In this document: one piece after another, positions 11,791-23,882 of the stretch | Position numbering within the stretch: the stretch's first letter is position 1 | Layout of the letters: each line of letters starts with the position of its first letter | Source of the DNA: Primulina eburnea | Lineage: Eukaryota; Streptophyta; Magnoliopsida; Lamiales; Gesneriaceae | DNA length: 64,000 nucleotides | Direction: 5' to 3' | Assembly: GCF_022965805.1 (NCBI RefSeq) | Contig: NW_027331443.1 | Span: 36,001 to 100,000, forward strand | The notes under the pieces: model-generated | Database searches by the model: none | The model's input: the letters and a program-made list of their open reading frames with translations, nothing else | Told to the model about the DNA's origin: nothing | Position numbers and translations under genes: made by a program

Positions 11791-13134
11791 CAGATGAGAA
11801 TCCCTTGATGAATTTGCGATAATAGCCAGCTAGTCCCAAGAAACTACGAATCTTGGTAACACTCTTCGGTGCTGACCACTCTTTCACTGCTTCCACTTTA
11901 CTTGGATCAACTTCAACGCCATCACTAGAAATGATGTGGCCTAAGAAAGCTACTTTATCAAGCCAAAACTCTCACTTGCTGAACTTTGCATATAGCTAGC
12001 TTCCTGTCTTGCAGTACTTGCAGTGATGTCCTCAAATGACGACTATGCTCCTCTTTATTCCTTGAATAGATCAATATATCATCAATGAAGACTATAATAA
12101 ACTGATCCAGATACGGCTGAAATACGCGATTCATGAGATCCATGAAGATCGCTGGCGAATTGGTCAGCCCGAATGGCATGACCATAAACTCATTGTTCAC
12201 ATATCTCATACGAAATTATGTCTTGTGAACATCCGACTCTTTAACTTTCAACTGATGGTATCCAGAACGAAGATCAATCTTAGAAAATATCGATGCTCCT
12301 TGCCACTGATTAAATAAATCTTCAATCCTTGGCATTGGATACTTATTTTTTATAGTGACCCTATTAAGATCTCGATAATCAATGCAAAGGCGCATACTAC
12401 CATCTTTCTTCTTCACAAATAATACCGGTGCACCCCATGGAGAATAACTAGGGTAAATAAAACCCTTTTCTAGCAATTCTTGGATTTGATCTTTTAGTTC
12501 TTTCATTTCGGCAGGTGCTAGACGATAAGGAGCTTTACATATAGGAACAGTGCCCGGCATTAAATCAATAGAGAATTCCACTTCACGATCGGGTGGGATA
12601 CCAGAAACGTCTTCAAGAAAGATGCTAGGAAAATCTTAACAATATCGACATCATAAAATTTCTGACTGATAGGAGCATGTATGGTCGTGACACATGCTAG
12701 AAAAGCTTGACATCCATGCTTAATGAGCTTCCTTGCACATAGACAAGAGATGATGTGCGGCATTTGCTTGTTTCTCGCCGCCTCAAAGACAAAGGATTTG
12801 CCACTAGGCGGTCAAATAGACACTGATTGCTGACTAAAATCAATCGAAGCTCCATTTGCTGATAGCCAATCCAACCCAAGTATGATATCAAATTCGGGCA
12901 TAGGAAGCACGATAAGATTTGCCCGAACCACATCCTTGCATAAACGAAGCTCCAGATTTTTTACAGTTCTAGATGTGAGCATTTGATCACCGGAAGGAAT
13001 ACAAACTTTGAAAATCAAACACATATGTTGTGGAGTAACATTCAGTCTTTTGATGAAGGTTTCATATATGAAAGAATATGTAGCCCCTGAATCTAGCAAT
13101 GCATAGGTAGCTACTCCTTGAATGATAATCTTCC
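11791..13134 (-). pseudogene. Family-A gypsy protease and reverse transcriptase, truncated
   Basis: On the minus strand the protease begins with LLDSGATYSF near 13100 (the DSGA catalytic triad of aspartic proteases) and ends near the FDIILGLDWL block (12890-12920). RT follows: SIDLMPGT and APYRLAP near 12540-12575, FVKKKDGS near 12400-12420, CIDYRDLN near 12370, LRSGYHQLK near 12250, and the catalytic FIDDILIYS near 12060-12090. Frameshifts occur near 12815, 12590 and 12210. The gene stops at the RT thumb, where a deletion joins it to the LTR. The order and motifs are those of Tekay/Del-type chromoviruses. Confidence 0.88.
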
Positions 13135-13752
13135 ATGCGGCGAAAACATATTTTAAATCTTTTCATGTTGAAGCTTAAGGATTTACTATCATTAATTTCC
13201 AAAAGTTATATGAAGATTGCGTGTTGAACTTAAACATTTCTTGAAAAATTGTATTTTAGCCCTTCAATTTTCCGAATTTCGCATTCTAGTCCCCAATATT
13301 TTGAATTATTGCAAATAAATCCTTATATTTTCGGAAATTTTTAATTTGACCCCATTAAGTTTCGAAAATTGGATTTGTGTCCCTTAAGAATTCGATAATC
13401 CCATTTAGATAACATATCCCTTGGTTAATTGCATTTTGGTCCCTTGATTAAAGAAAAATTCATTTTAGATCCCTAAAATTTCGAAAGTTGCAATCAATCC
13501 AATATTTATGATTTTTTTGTTTAATTTGGCCCTAAAACTTTTTATTGGAAATATCTCATCCTTCACAAAAATTAAGGCACAAAATACATACCATTTACTA
13601 TGGTTTCTAAAATCATATCTTAAATTCCAACTAAGATAGAACATGCAACCTAATTTCTACTAGGTTAAATCTTGTTCCCAATTACATTCTAATAACCAAT
13701 TTAACATTTCATGCAATAAAGGCAATATAAAAATGTTAAATGACTAGGTTAC
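13135..13752 (-). other. Probable intron between gag and protease of family A
   Basis: A 618-bp AT-rich non-coding stretch separates the last gag codons from the protease. The gag frame reaches a Gly codon split as G|GTAACC at 13752/13751, the same codon and phase as the clean intron at 45633 in element C. On the acceptor side the protease frame would resume at 13134 after a CAG, but the sequence reads CAT, so the acceptor appears mutated. A simple insertion is the alternative; the shared donor position favours an intron. Confidence 0.5.
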
Positions 13753-14785
13753 CCGTGATAAGCGTAGTTTCTGCCTCTTCAGCTTCCTTTGCGTTCATAG
13801 CATAAGCTTGCCCAACGGTAGGTGCAGTCTTCTTTGGGCAATCAATAGCTTTGTGCCCTTCTTCCTTGCCTATGAAGCAATTAGTAGTACCCCACACACA
13901 TGGTCCATAGTGTAGAAGATTGCACTTCTTGCATGGTTGTCCTTCCACTGGTTTTGGTGCTGCAGGTGGTGGCTTCTGCTGTCTTTGCTTCTTGACCGGA
14001 CCTTGGGGCTTTTGAGGCCCTTGAAGTCAAGGAGGACCCGTATATGGCTTCTTGTTAGGCTGATTATTATTTTTATGTAGTTGCCTCTTACGCTGTAACT
14101 CAAAGTCAATGTCCTTCAAAGATTGCTCAGACTGGTATGCATAAGTAATGGCAATAGCATAATCCACAGGACGCAACATCATAACATTATTCCGTATGGT
14201 AGGCCGTAGACCATCCATGAAGTGTCTAAGCTTCTCTTTAGCATCCCTGGCAATCATTGGTACAAAGTGACAACCCCTATCAAACTTCTACACAAAATCA
14301 GCAACAGTAGCGTTTCCCTGACGGAGAGTCATAAATTCCATCTTTATTCGCCCTCTGACATCTGCAGTAGAATATTTCTCATAGAATATCATCTTGAATT
14401 GAGCCCAAGTGAGTAGAAGCCCCCACAAAGAAGCGTCCTCCCTGAATAATAAGTAGTACACCTCACACGACCCGCATCCCCCATATCCAGGTACCGAAAG
14501 TGTACCCCGAGTGAACGGATCCAATCTCAGCAACAAAGGGATCGGTAGTGCCAGAAAATTCCTTCGGCCCTAGCCTCCGGAACTGATCATATATATCATG
14601 ATTTGTCCTAGGTGGCTGCTGTAACTGCTGTTGTATCTGTTGCTCAAAGAGACGAGCCATCCCCTCTAAAGCACGAGTAGCAGCATCCCCTGGAGGTGGT
14701 GGTGGTGGTTCATTCCCTTGATTATTCCCTTGATGATTCACGCTGTTCTCAGCTTGATTCTCAATAACAGGGGCACGTTTAGGAG
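13753..14785 (-). pseudogene. Family-A gypsy gag, frameshifted
   Basis: On the minus strand the frame starts at the usual P-P-K-R leader near 14785, where the initiator ATG has become ATT. A proline- and glutamine-rich N-terminus follows, then LGPKEFSGTTDP near 14540-14570, the capsid block ending at MTLRQGNATVADF (near 14290-14330), DAKEKLRHFMDGLRP near 14190-14245, and a degenerate zinc knuckle with Cys residues near 13855-13935 (C-x2-C spacing, distal His altered). Frameshifts near 14525, 14270 and 14040 break it. Gag would form the cytoplasmic particle. Confidence 0.85.
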
Positions 14786-15041
14786 GAATTTTATCTAAAT
14801 GTTTTCCAAATTCTAACGTAACCAACATGCATTTAAATCTAAGTTCTCTAACCATATGGCATACCCTTATTCATTTTAGCGATTTAAGCATGCAAAGAAT
14901 AAATAATCAAAAAGCTAGTAAACATGTAAAGTAAACATATTATTCATGTCATCATGCAGGTAACAACATATCTAATCATATAAAGCACGTAAAACTTACA
15001 AATTTCTGGCGCTGATGGTGGCACAACCCTTTATAGGACCT

Positions 15042-15057
15042 TTGCTCTGATACCAAC
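15042..15057 (-). other. Primer-binding site, initiator Met tRNA type
   Basis: On the minus strand TTGGTATCAGAGCAAA immediately follows the LTR end. The 12-base core TGGTATCAGAGC is complementary to the 3' end of plant initiator methionine tRNA and fixes the inner LTR boundary at 15058. Confidence 0.88.
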
Positions 15058-17965
15058 TGAAACGTCTGCTTATTTGTTTTCTTAAAAAGTACTAGAACTT
15101 TTTTTAAAACTCTCACATTTTCGGTCATTGCATATACATATACATAAAACTACTTTTGTACATTTTAAAATAAACCATCCAACTAATATTTGAAAATCCA
15201 AAGTGAATAGTCAAAACCAGAAATCGTAATACGTTTAACAAACCTAAAAAACAATAAATGTTGAAAATGTATCCCATATTAAACCTCTCAAAAATCTCTT
15301 AAAAGCATAAATAAAATGTCGTAAAAATCTTTAATGTAAAATCATAAACTTAACTACGGAAATAGAAGCGCTGGTCGTCGGGTTATGTGCACCGACAGTC
15401 CAGCAAGCCACCAATCAAGATCTCAAATATCATAGTTATTAACATCACTTGCATCATACACATCTAGTGAGTCTAAAGACTCAACACATCATATCCTTGA
15501 TATCAAGTAATACATAATACAGTTAACATATAACAGTGAAAAATACTTGTACTTAAAATATAATTTTCATAATAATGCATAAACTTTAAACTTAAACATT
15601 TTCATAAACATAACATATAATCATGAATATATTCATATTCATATCCATATTCGTATCCATATTAATATTCATATTCATGTTCGTGTTTGTTGAATTCAGA
15701 TCGTGATTGTGAGTCGTATTCTTGATCGTATTGGACGATGGATCCATCTAAAGAAAACCACAGTATTCGGCGGCAGGGGACACCTGCAACACTCTCACCG
15801 GCCAACTGGTCCCTGGCCAACGTATTAACATATTCGTATTCGTATTCGTATCCGTATCTAAGGAAACACGATCATCGGGCTTCCACTAGGACCATAACCC
15901 TCACGATATTTCCAACATATTTCATCACAATCTCTTCACGTCCTTCAACATGTCGTATTTCCATCACTTAATAAAAATATGCATATAACATCATTTTTAT
16001 TTTGAAACTAAGCATGCCATATATCTTTTAAATGTCAAATTTAATCCTTAATAATTCATGAACATTTAGAAATCATAATTTCAACATATAAAAATTCATA
16101 AACATGTGAAATAATTATATTAGTATATAAAATAGCAAATAGAGCACTGTCATGATGTTTACTAATTTTTCGGTGTAAAAGACCGTTTTACCCCTGGACG
16201 TGACATCTTACGTTTTTGACTTTTTCTTGATTTCTTTGACTGTAACATGTCCCAAATAATTATTTAAGCTTAAATTAAAATTCTCATAATTTTATTTAGC
16301 TTAACAACTAGGCTTTTTAATTAATTCGTAATTAGACGTTTTGCAGGCGTTTTAATTCCGAAAAATCCCAAAATTTAATATAAAATTCTTAAATTATAAA
16401 TTTAGTCTTTTTATATTATTTTAGCCCCCATGAACCATAACTCAACCCACGTGAGCCATTTTTCAATTTATTTAAGTTTGGAAACCCTAAGGTGACACAT
16501 AAACTTCGACCCCGAGCCATCTTTTGATTTTCTCGAGTCACCCCAAACCATGTTGATCCAAACCCTGACCAACACATTAAAGCACACTAATGGAACCTTG
16601 GATCCCAAAAAATGTTTCCTGAATCAACACCGAAGCCCTCACCCTAACCCCAAGCATGGCTGAGAACCCCACTAGTGTTAGGACTCTTCCTTTTTGCTTC
16701 CAGGACCCTACCAGCGAGCCAAGCCAACCTGGTGTGCACCCACTTAGCACCCTAAGGCATCGACTTGACCCAGCCCAGGCCCCCTGGACCGAGCTCACAA
16801 CCCTGCGCAAAATCACAGAACCTGCACGCCTCCCTTGAGTGTTCTCGGGTAGGAGTCCTTGCTATCAAGGACTCCTCCCAAGCCCCTTAACTCGAGTCCT
16901 AGCTATGGATAGGACTCTTCCCCTGACTTCCCATGACCCTGGCTATCCCCTGGACAGAAGCCAACACTAAGCCTAGCTGTGGAGTACAAAACTCGAACTT
17001 CTTGTTTCCCATGACAGTATGTTGCTTTCAAATTGTTTCAAATTTGTGTGTGGTGTTTAGGTGGTGTTTTAGGAGTCTAAATTCATGTAGAACAATGCTT
17101 GATCAATACCTATATCATGGCAGCCCTTAAACAATACAAAAATATGAATTTGGGAATCAATACTTTGCTTGAAACTTCATGATACTAACAAAAACGAAAA
17201 TACAAACAGGTGACTCGTGTTTTCCACATTTTCATGCACAAAAAAATATAATATGGTGTGATGATGTTTTGAAAGAAAGATTAGGTGTGCCTTTGCGTAA
17301 TTAACGCACGAAAAATACCGTTGACGATTTGCGAAGAACGGACAAGAACCTTGGCTTGAATTTCCTTGAGCTTTTTCCGAAAATTTCTTCAACTTTATTG
17401 TGTTGTGTGCCGTGTGATATTGTGAAATTTCAGAAAAATGTGCGTGTGAAGTGTAGGGTCTTGGGGGAGGGTTTGACATATTTAAATACTAATTAATCAC
17501 TAACAAGGCTTTAGGCCTATTAAGCCAACAATTTAGGTCCATTAGTCTTAATTAGGATTTAATTAAAACATTAAAATAGTTTTAGTAAAGTAAGTTTGTG
17601 AATTTAATAGCCGGGTTGTCAAAAAGTTCGTAATTTTTATTGAAAATCCAAGATCGATAAAATTTACGTCGGGGCGTATAAAATCACCTCAAAACCCCTT
17701 ATTTTCAAAAATATGAAAAACCAACAGCCATATTTTAAATAATTAAAACAATTATTTAATAAAAACATTTTACTTTTTCAGCCCTCGGTCTCCGTTCTTC
17801 GATCGCAACTTGAATAATCCTTAAAAATGCAGTTTTATGCATAATGACAATTAAATCTTATTTACCATATAATCATGCATGTCACATAATCAATTATTTA
17901 CTTATTTTCATATTTCCTAGATTTGCATGCAGTTGGATTATGTCGTCTTAATTTTGGACCTTACA
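15058..17965 (-). repeat. 5' LTR of family-A element (2.9 kb)
   Basis: It starts TGAAACGTCTGC at 15058 and ends CCTTACA at 17965. It carries the inverted repeat TGAGTCTAAAGACTCA at 15468-15483 and a C/G-rich segment at about 16430-16990 with two short hairpins (16851-16876 and 16894-16917). Repeated ATTCATATTCATATC-type words occur near 15630-15860. Short frames inside are LTR sequence, not genes. Confidence 0.9.
16851..16917. repeat. Twin hairpins in family-A LTR
   Basis: AGGAGTCCTTG and CAAGGACTCCT (16851-16876) form an 11-bp stem with a 4-base loop. GAGTCCTA and TAGGACTC (16894-16917) form a second 8-bp stem with the same core. The solo LTR at 30896-34609 keeps both at 33463-33488 and 33505-33528, with different loops but intact stems. 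Confidence 0.75.
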
Positions 17966-17970
17966 AACTG

Positions 17971-18139
17971 AATTATTGTAGATAAAATAATCTTCCTCTG
18001 TACAGATTCGTACAAGTAAAGAATGAAATAATGAAATGTATGGATTCATACAAATCAAATAATGAAGGAATGTGTGAACTTCCATCTAACTGATCTTGTT
18101 GATTTTCACTTCTTTGCACTTTTGTCAGTAGGTTCTTGA
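17971..18139 (-). other. 3' untranslated part of reversed copia element
   Basis: This is the 170 bp between the extra ORF and the family-A insertion. With 11246-11313 it forms the region between the extra ORF and the LTR, which the family-A element split. No ORF. Confidence 0.55.
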
Positions 18140-20747
18140 TCAGTTGGTTGACTCGATCTTTTGTTTTTTATTGATGTTCTTCTTCCTCCTTTTTTTTGTC
18201 AACACCAGCAGGGCAGAGAGAAGGCGGACTTCCGAGCTGACTTGAAATATTGCATTCAACATCTGTTCTTGCATCAAATTCAACATACTTGTGTGAACAA
18301 AGTCAATTCTGTTCATAAGCATGTCTTGGGTCTGGAAGAGAGCCGGAACTGTCACTCAGTCCTTCTTCAGTTGATCTACTAGGAGAGATAATGAGGTAAT
18401 ATCCTTGGTAACTTGTTTGAGGTTCTTCATGGTATTCTCCTTCACAGAATCAATCTTAAGTGTCTGCGTTAGGTGAGTCGATTTCATATCGGAGACAGTT
18501 GAAACGAGATTGTTCAAACTGGACTGAATTTCTACAATCATGATATCAGTAGCTATTGGTATTTCGGGTGATAAGATTTCAGATGTAGCAGGTGCTTTGC
18601 CCTGGTATTTTCCACTGAAAATCACAATGGCTAAATTTTGTGAATCAGTCTCAGTTTGTTCTAATTCCACAAAGACTTCTTAAACTGCTTCCTGCTGAAT
18701 TTCTAGAATTGAAATAGAAGTCTGAGCAGCAGTTGAGATAGATGAAACATCAGTTGGCACTTGAAAATCAGCTATCGGTTCAGAGTGCAACTATGCCACA
18801 TCGGTTTGTTGTTCAATCGTAGCAACTGAATGGACTATTTCTTCAACTTGTTTCACCATAGCCTCCAAGGCTAATTGTTCTGGCGAACTTTGGCATACAT
18901 CTGTCTCATTTGGCTCGAAATTCAGCTGGACGTCGGTGGCAACTGATTGGATGACTTCATCAATTTCTGCCAATGACAACTCAACATCAGTGTATAGAGC
19001 TTGTCCAACTGGTTGAGATGATGAAGGTGCTGATAATAATTGATTGACTGAGAATAAAGGTGATTGAATCTGCTCATGAACAAATTCAGCAGTTGGTTTA
19101 GAAACTTCTTCAGCAACTGGTTCTTTGGATTGTTCTGACTGAACTTCAGTTTATTGAACTTGCTCTGCTGATGTTGGACTTTGGGAATCAACCGGTATGT
19201 ACAATTGTTGATCCACTTCCCATGTTTTGATCTTCATTTGCAGAGATAATAGATCTGAGTCCAACTGCTGGAAGATGGCTCTGTCATTGTAAGCAATTGG
19301 ACTGATTAGATCGTAGTTCAGTTTTAGTTGAGCTCTTACTTCAGTCAGCTTCTTCATGTGCATCAGATCAAAGATAAGTTCTCCTCTCCAGTGATTTTGA
19401 CACCCTTGGCTGTATTCAAGACCATTGTTTCTAGAGCGATAAATTCATTTAACACTAATTTCTTTTTCAGTCGCCTGGCAAACACCACAGTCATAAATTT
19501 GACCCATTCATCAAAGTTTTCCAACTTGGACTCAACAAACTAATTTATTTCATTCCAAATAAGATCAATATGAGTCTGAATCGGGTTGGTTGGCCTGGGC
19601 TCTTCAATCATCTTGCCCTTGCCTTTTGGATCAGTTAGGGCATGAGAGATACTCAGCCATGTGGTAGTTGCATCCTTTCTTTCTTGTATCACCACACCTT
19701 TTGGTCGCGCAAAAGGAAGAACAGTTGTTCTGATGATAGTGATAGGTGGTGTGCAAACTCCAACAAGCTTTAATTTTTCACCAGATTCGGTGACGATCAT
19801 CTTTGGAAGATCATTTGGCTTTTTCAGCTGAGTCTTTTCAGCTGATGTTGCAATTGAAACTGACTGAATAGGTATAGAAGTTATCGGTGTTTCAGCTTCA
19901 GTAGACATGAGTTGAGCAGCTGGTATGGCTTCAGGAATGATATGCTTGGTCTTTCGGGACCTTGGTTTCTTCACAATCTTTGGAGGAGGTATCTTCTCTG
20001 AATCACTTTCACTGACAATCAATTTCCTCTTGATTATCAATTTCTTAGCCATCTCCTTGGCTTTGGCTGCCTTTATAGATTTTGGAGCAGCCAACGTTAC
20101 AATCTTAGTTTTGAGTTTAGTGAATTTTTCAGGTGAGATGTCCAGCTTGGTCTTCGGTGGCTGATCATTTTTAGCATTGAAGAATTTGAACTTTGAAGAC
20201 TTCTCAGCTGAGTCATTGACTAGAGCAGAGTTTTTTAGCAAATAGCAGAGCTGGAGAGCAAAGCCATTGGACTTCTTGGAAGATTGAACCATGTTCTTCA
20301 AAATATTGAAAAAAATGGTTGACCAGTTCAATCTTATGCCTTTCATGATCACAGTCATGATTGGAAACTTTTCCAATGTGAGGGCAGCGAATGAACCTGC
20401 CTTCACGAGGACGCCCTTTGCAACAATATCAACAAGCAGTTTGATTTTTGGCTTAAGTTCCTTCTAGGGGTCCGATACTTTGATCTTATTCCCATCAACA
20501 GACAACAGAGTATGCATTTCTTCAATATCTTCTAGTTTAATCTCAAAAAATTGAGACAAACCTTCAGTTGGGAGTTGGCAGATATTGCTAAAGGATTCTT
20601 TGTCAACAATCAATACTTGATCGTTGATGGTCATTATAATCTTGCCATTATCAGAAATCTTGATGTTGGTGTAGACTTCTTCAATTTCCTTTGGATAAAT
20701 TACTTCGGTTGCGATTCCCAATAACTTCTTCAAACCAGAAGCTTCAA
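18140..20747 (-). pseudogene. Extra 3' ORF of reversed SIRE-like copia, decayed
   Basis: This is a second, diverged copy of the ORF at 1708-4342. On the minus strand it retains the N-terminal domain (20747-20464, with a YPKE motif and a TINDQ motif), then 20406-19540 (LKNM, GFALQ, basic K/R/S-rich middle, TNPIQTHIDLIW), an acidic Q/T/S middle in several frames, and a coiled-coil end in frames 18670-18356 and 18355-18140. At least six frame changes or stops separate these pieces. At 20747 it is cut by the LTR of element C, so the first few dozen codons are missing; the apparent N-terminus ending at 20772 is LTR sequence. Function unknown. Confidence 0.8.
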
Positions 20748-21218
20748 TGTAGATTCCAAAATCAGTACACATAAAACCAATGTATTTATTTAATTGTTAA
20801 ATTATTTAATTAAATTTAAAATGATTTAGCGATGCATTATTTATGAATATGCGTTATTTTAAATTATTTATGTTTTTGTGATGCACGTTAAAATGTCTTC
20901 TTGAGTTATTACATAATTGATTTATTCGATTATTCATTTATTCGATTCATGTTTCAGACGATTATTCGATGCGGGATCAAGGAAATGAGACCGAAGACGA
21001 TTTTGGCGATTTTAAAACGTGGTATTTTATTTTAAGTTAGGATTAAGGCATTTTAATTGATTTATTGAATTTTTTTAGCATTTTAATAGCCTAATTTAAT
21101 TATTAAGTGATTTTTAGGATTTTTTTAAACTTTTAAAGTTGAACACTCGTGTGTTTTATTTAAAATTTTGTGATGCTAGTATTTTAGTGAGGTATTTGTA
21201 TTTTAAGTAGTGGGTTTA
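20748..21218 (+). repeat. 5' LTR of element C, first part
   Basis: The LTR opens TGTAGATTCCAAAATCAGTACAC at its left end and aligns with the first 470 bp of the C-type LTRs at 39440-42102 (reversed) and 56056-58879. It interrupts the copia extra ORF; the 5 bp before it, TTCAA at 20743-20747, would be its left TSD, but its right end is lost. It is itself split at 21218 by element D and continues at 42103. Confidence 0.85.
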
Positions 21219-21836
21219 TGTAACGTACCATACTTTTTACTACTTAAAATTTGCGAAAAAATTTAAAGTTTTCTTAGGAAAATGGTGAACCTTCAAAATT
21301 ACATAAAATAAACTGCTCATTCCAAAATTGTTGCAACAAAAGATCTAAAAATAAAGTTTGACAAAAGTGCTTGTTTAAAATCTCAACACCAACATCGTGA
21401 AAACAAAGTAATAAAATTTTCGTGCATCAAATCTTAAAACATGGGCGGTCCTCAGGTCTAGCCTCCTGCTCAATCCAAGCCAGGTCCTTGGTCCCCACCC
21501 CTAGTCTCGTCGACATCCTCCTCACCTGCATCGATGAACTGGAAGTAACAAGTAGTACGTAATAAAATCACATGCAACTTAAAAATAGAACATACATACT
21601 TGAACTTTAACACGGGTGGGAAAGCCTGATCTTACATACATTACATACACGTGCCATAACGTGAAACTTTTCTTAAACATGCTTGCATACTTGTACATAC
21701 TTGAACATACACAACTTCATCGTTTTGCATAGAGGCATGTTTCAAAGCAAGTGACCCATACATAAATACGTCTGATCAGACTAAACCTCAGTACTGGGTT
21801 GATAGGGAAGATCCACTACCACATACATGAGATCTC

Positions 21837-21960
21837 CGTTCATGCTTTAATGGGTGGATTGGTCCCTGGTCATGCTTTACCGCTTTCCAATCCTGATCTA
21901 AACCCGTTCATGCTTTAACGGGTGGATTGGTCCCTGGTCATGCTTTACCGCTTTCCAATC
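21837..21960. repeat. Tandem 62-bp subrepeat in D LTR
   Basis: Two copies of a unit made of CATGCTTTAACGGGTGGATT, a CCCTGGTCATGCTTTACC block and CGCTTTCCAATC. The same array occurs in the other D LTR (40090-40215), in C (about 43625-43735) and in the solo LTR (about 58105-58245), with changing copy completeness. Confidence 0.8.
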
Positions 21961-22320
21961 GCATACATAATTTGGTCAAAAGACATTTAGCATATCTCAA
22001 AAACTTAAAATATTTTCTTTTGCACGTCGAACATACTTACTTGGCGTTGAAGGATTCGTTGGATCTCGCTTGGGACCACTGCTGCAACATACTAACCTAA
22101 GTTCAAGCACTTAATTTCCATACTTAGACATAATAATTGTTCTCACCACCCAAAATGACAATTTTCTTATGACATTTTAAATCGCTCAGGACTTGACCTC
22201 ATTTAATCATTGTACTAAACCATGACATCAACCCCCGAAACAAATCCTAAAATGATGTGTGAACATTTCCCAAAACATAGAAGACATGAGCCTAAAATAG
22301 TGTTTTAAAAATTCATGGAC

Positions 22321-22456
22321 AAGCGCCTAGGCGCCGCGGCGCTAGCAATGCCACAGGCCTAGCGCTGCGGCGCCACAAGGGCAGCACCATGGCGCCAGGC
22401 TTGCGCAGAACGGGCGCTACGGCGCTCCCTGGAGAGCACTGCGGCGCTAATCCTGC
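22321..22456. repeat. GC-rich self-complementary block in D 3' LTR
   Basis: About 135 bp with repeated GGCGC, GCGCC and GCGGCGC words (for example GCGCCGCGGCGC) in an otherwise AT-rich LTR. The equivalent block in D's 5' LTR (40567-40675) is shorter, and element C has it at 43087-43227. The repeats can pair with each other in several registers. Confidence 0.8.
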
Positions 22457-23882
22457 GCACAACCAACCCAAAATAACATATTTTGATGCAATTTTTAAAA
22501 GTTACGCTCCAATGACTTGAACTGATGCAACGAGACTCATCTTAGGGCGCTATGACAATGATTCAACTCAAACAAATGTCCACAAAACAATGACGCGGAA
22601 CAACTATTCAACATAATCCATAAACATGAATTTTGACACCAAAATACTTTCTACGACTTCTAATGCAACCAAGTTCCTATCCACCCAAGACGAAGCACCA
22701 AACATCAACTCCACATCATACTCACAATACTTAAATGCAGCAGCAGTCACCCAATGTTCCTAATGAAGCCTGCAACAAATAAAATTCAGGAATACATCAA
22801 TAACATAATTTTCAGAAAACAAAGTTTGAGCAGCCCCATTAAAACGGTCATAACTTACTCAATTTTGATCCAAATAATTCGAATTTTATATCAAATCAAA
22901 GGTATAAAAAATTTCTACGTTTTTTATGTTGAAGGTTTTCCCAAATTCTCGACCAAAAAGTAGCACTAATTCAAAGTATAGTAGGGTTTGAAATTTCAGA
23001 TATGAAAAGTATTTCAAAACGCATCCAATAAATTTTCTGCTCAAACTCCTACATAACTTACACATGTTTTCATACAAAACACATCAAAATTTATATTATG
23101 ATAAGATCGAGGCATGAAAAACAGAATATACGTGCCTTATGATGTTAAAGTTTATCGAACCGACGATACCGAAGGGGGAACGAAGCGAGGGTTGATCCGA
23201 GACGAATGTGGCACGGTTTTCTTGAAATAAAACACACGAAAATTTGCTAGAATACTGAAGGGAATGGAGAAACTACTCTCTCCTTCAAGAACCCTAGTTT
23301 TTGCTCTCAAATTCTGAAAATAAAATGTGTAGGTGTGTGTTGTTTGTTTTGGTGTGTGTAAGTGTGTGTGACGTGTGTGAGTGTGTGTTTTAATTAGGAT
23401 AAATTATTGCTAAATTAACTAATTAAAATGCTAATAAAAAGTTTAAGAAAATAATACACACTAATTTTATAAAATTCTCCTTTTTAACAAATTAAAGTGC
23501 ACAAAGCCAACTTTAAAAGTTTCAAAATTCTAAACACGCTAAATACATAATTTAGGCTTTAAAATGTTGAAACTTATTAAATTAATTAATATGCCCCAAC
23601 CTTAACTTAAAATAAAAATACCACGTTTTAAAATTTCCAAACTCGTCGCCGGTCTCTTTCCTCGATCCCGAATCGAATAATCGCCCGAAACCTGAAACTC
23701 AAGAAAACAATAACGTGCATCACATAAACATTAAAATAATGCAATTTAAATAAATCATGACCACTAAAATCATTTTAAACTTAAATAAAATATTTAATCA
23801 TTAAATAAATGCATTGGATTTACGTGTACTGATTTTGGGCTCTACAGTTCCTCCCCCACTTATATAAATGTTGTTCTCGAAA

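Larger units (their letters stand above)
11319..17965 (-). mobile_element. Family-A Tekay-like gypsy, internally deleted, 6.6 kb, TSD AACTG
   Basis: The element starts TGAAACGTCTGC at 11319 and ends CCTTACA at 17965, flanked by AACTG at 11314-11318 and 17966-17970. The sequences outside it on both sides are copia, so it inserted into the reversed copia remnant. Its coding strand is minus: 5' LTR 15058-17965, primer-binding site 15042-15057, gag 14785-13753, probable intron, protease and RT 13134-11791, then an abrupt join at about 11790 into a truncated 3' LTR (11319-11790). RNase H, integrase and most of the 3' LTR are lost through one deletion, so the copy is inactive. Confidence 0.92.
21219..23846 (-). 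repeat. 3' LTR of element D (2.6 kb)
   Basis: It spans TGTAACGTACC to GGGCTCTACA, with the minus-strand polypurine tract AGTGGGGGAGGAAC at 23847-23860 beside it. It contains tandem copies of a roughly 60-bp unit around the words CATGCTTTA and CTTTCCAATC at about 21837-21960, and a GC-rich self-complementary block at 22321-22456. Compared with the 5' LTR it lacks about 35 bp just after 21535, exactly the stretch that holds the inverted repeat seen at 39765-39780. Confidence 0.9.

Noticed and set aside
20748..20772. N-terminus of the reversed copia ORF ending at 20772
   Set aside because: These bases are the first 25 bp of the C LTR (TGTAGATTCC...), not copia coding sequence.
22754..22963. ORF also found, diverged, at 40888-41097
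   Set aside because: The similarity only reflects that both lie at the same place in the two LTRs of element D; no coding bias and no conservation of the frame in other C-type LTRs.
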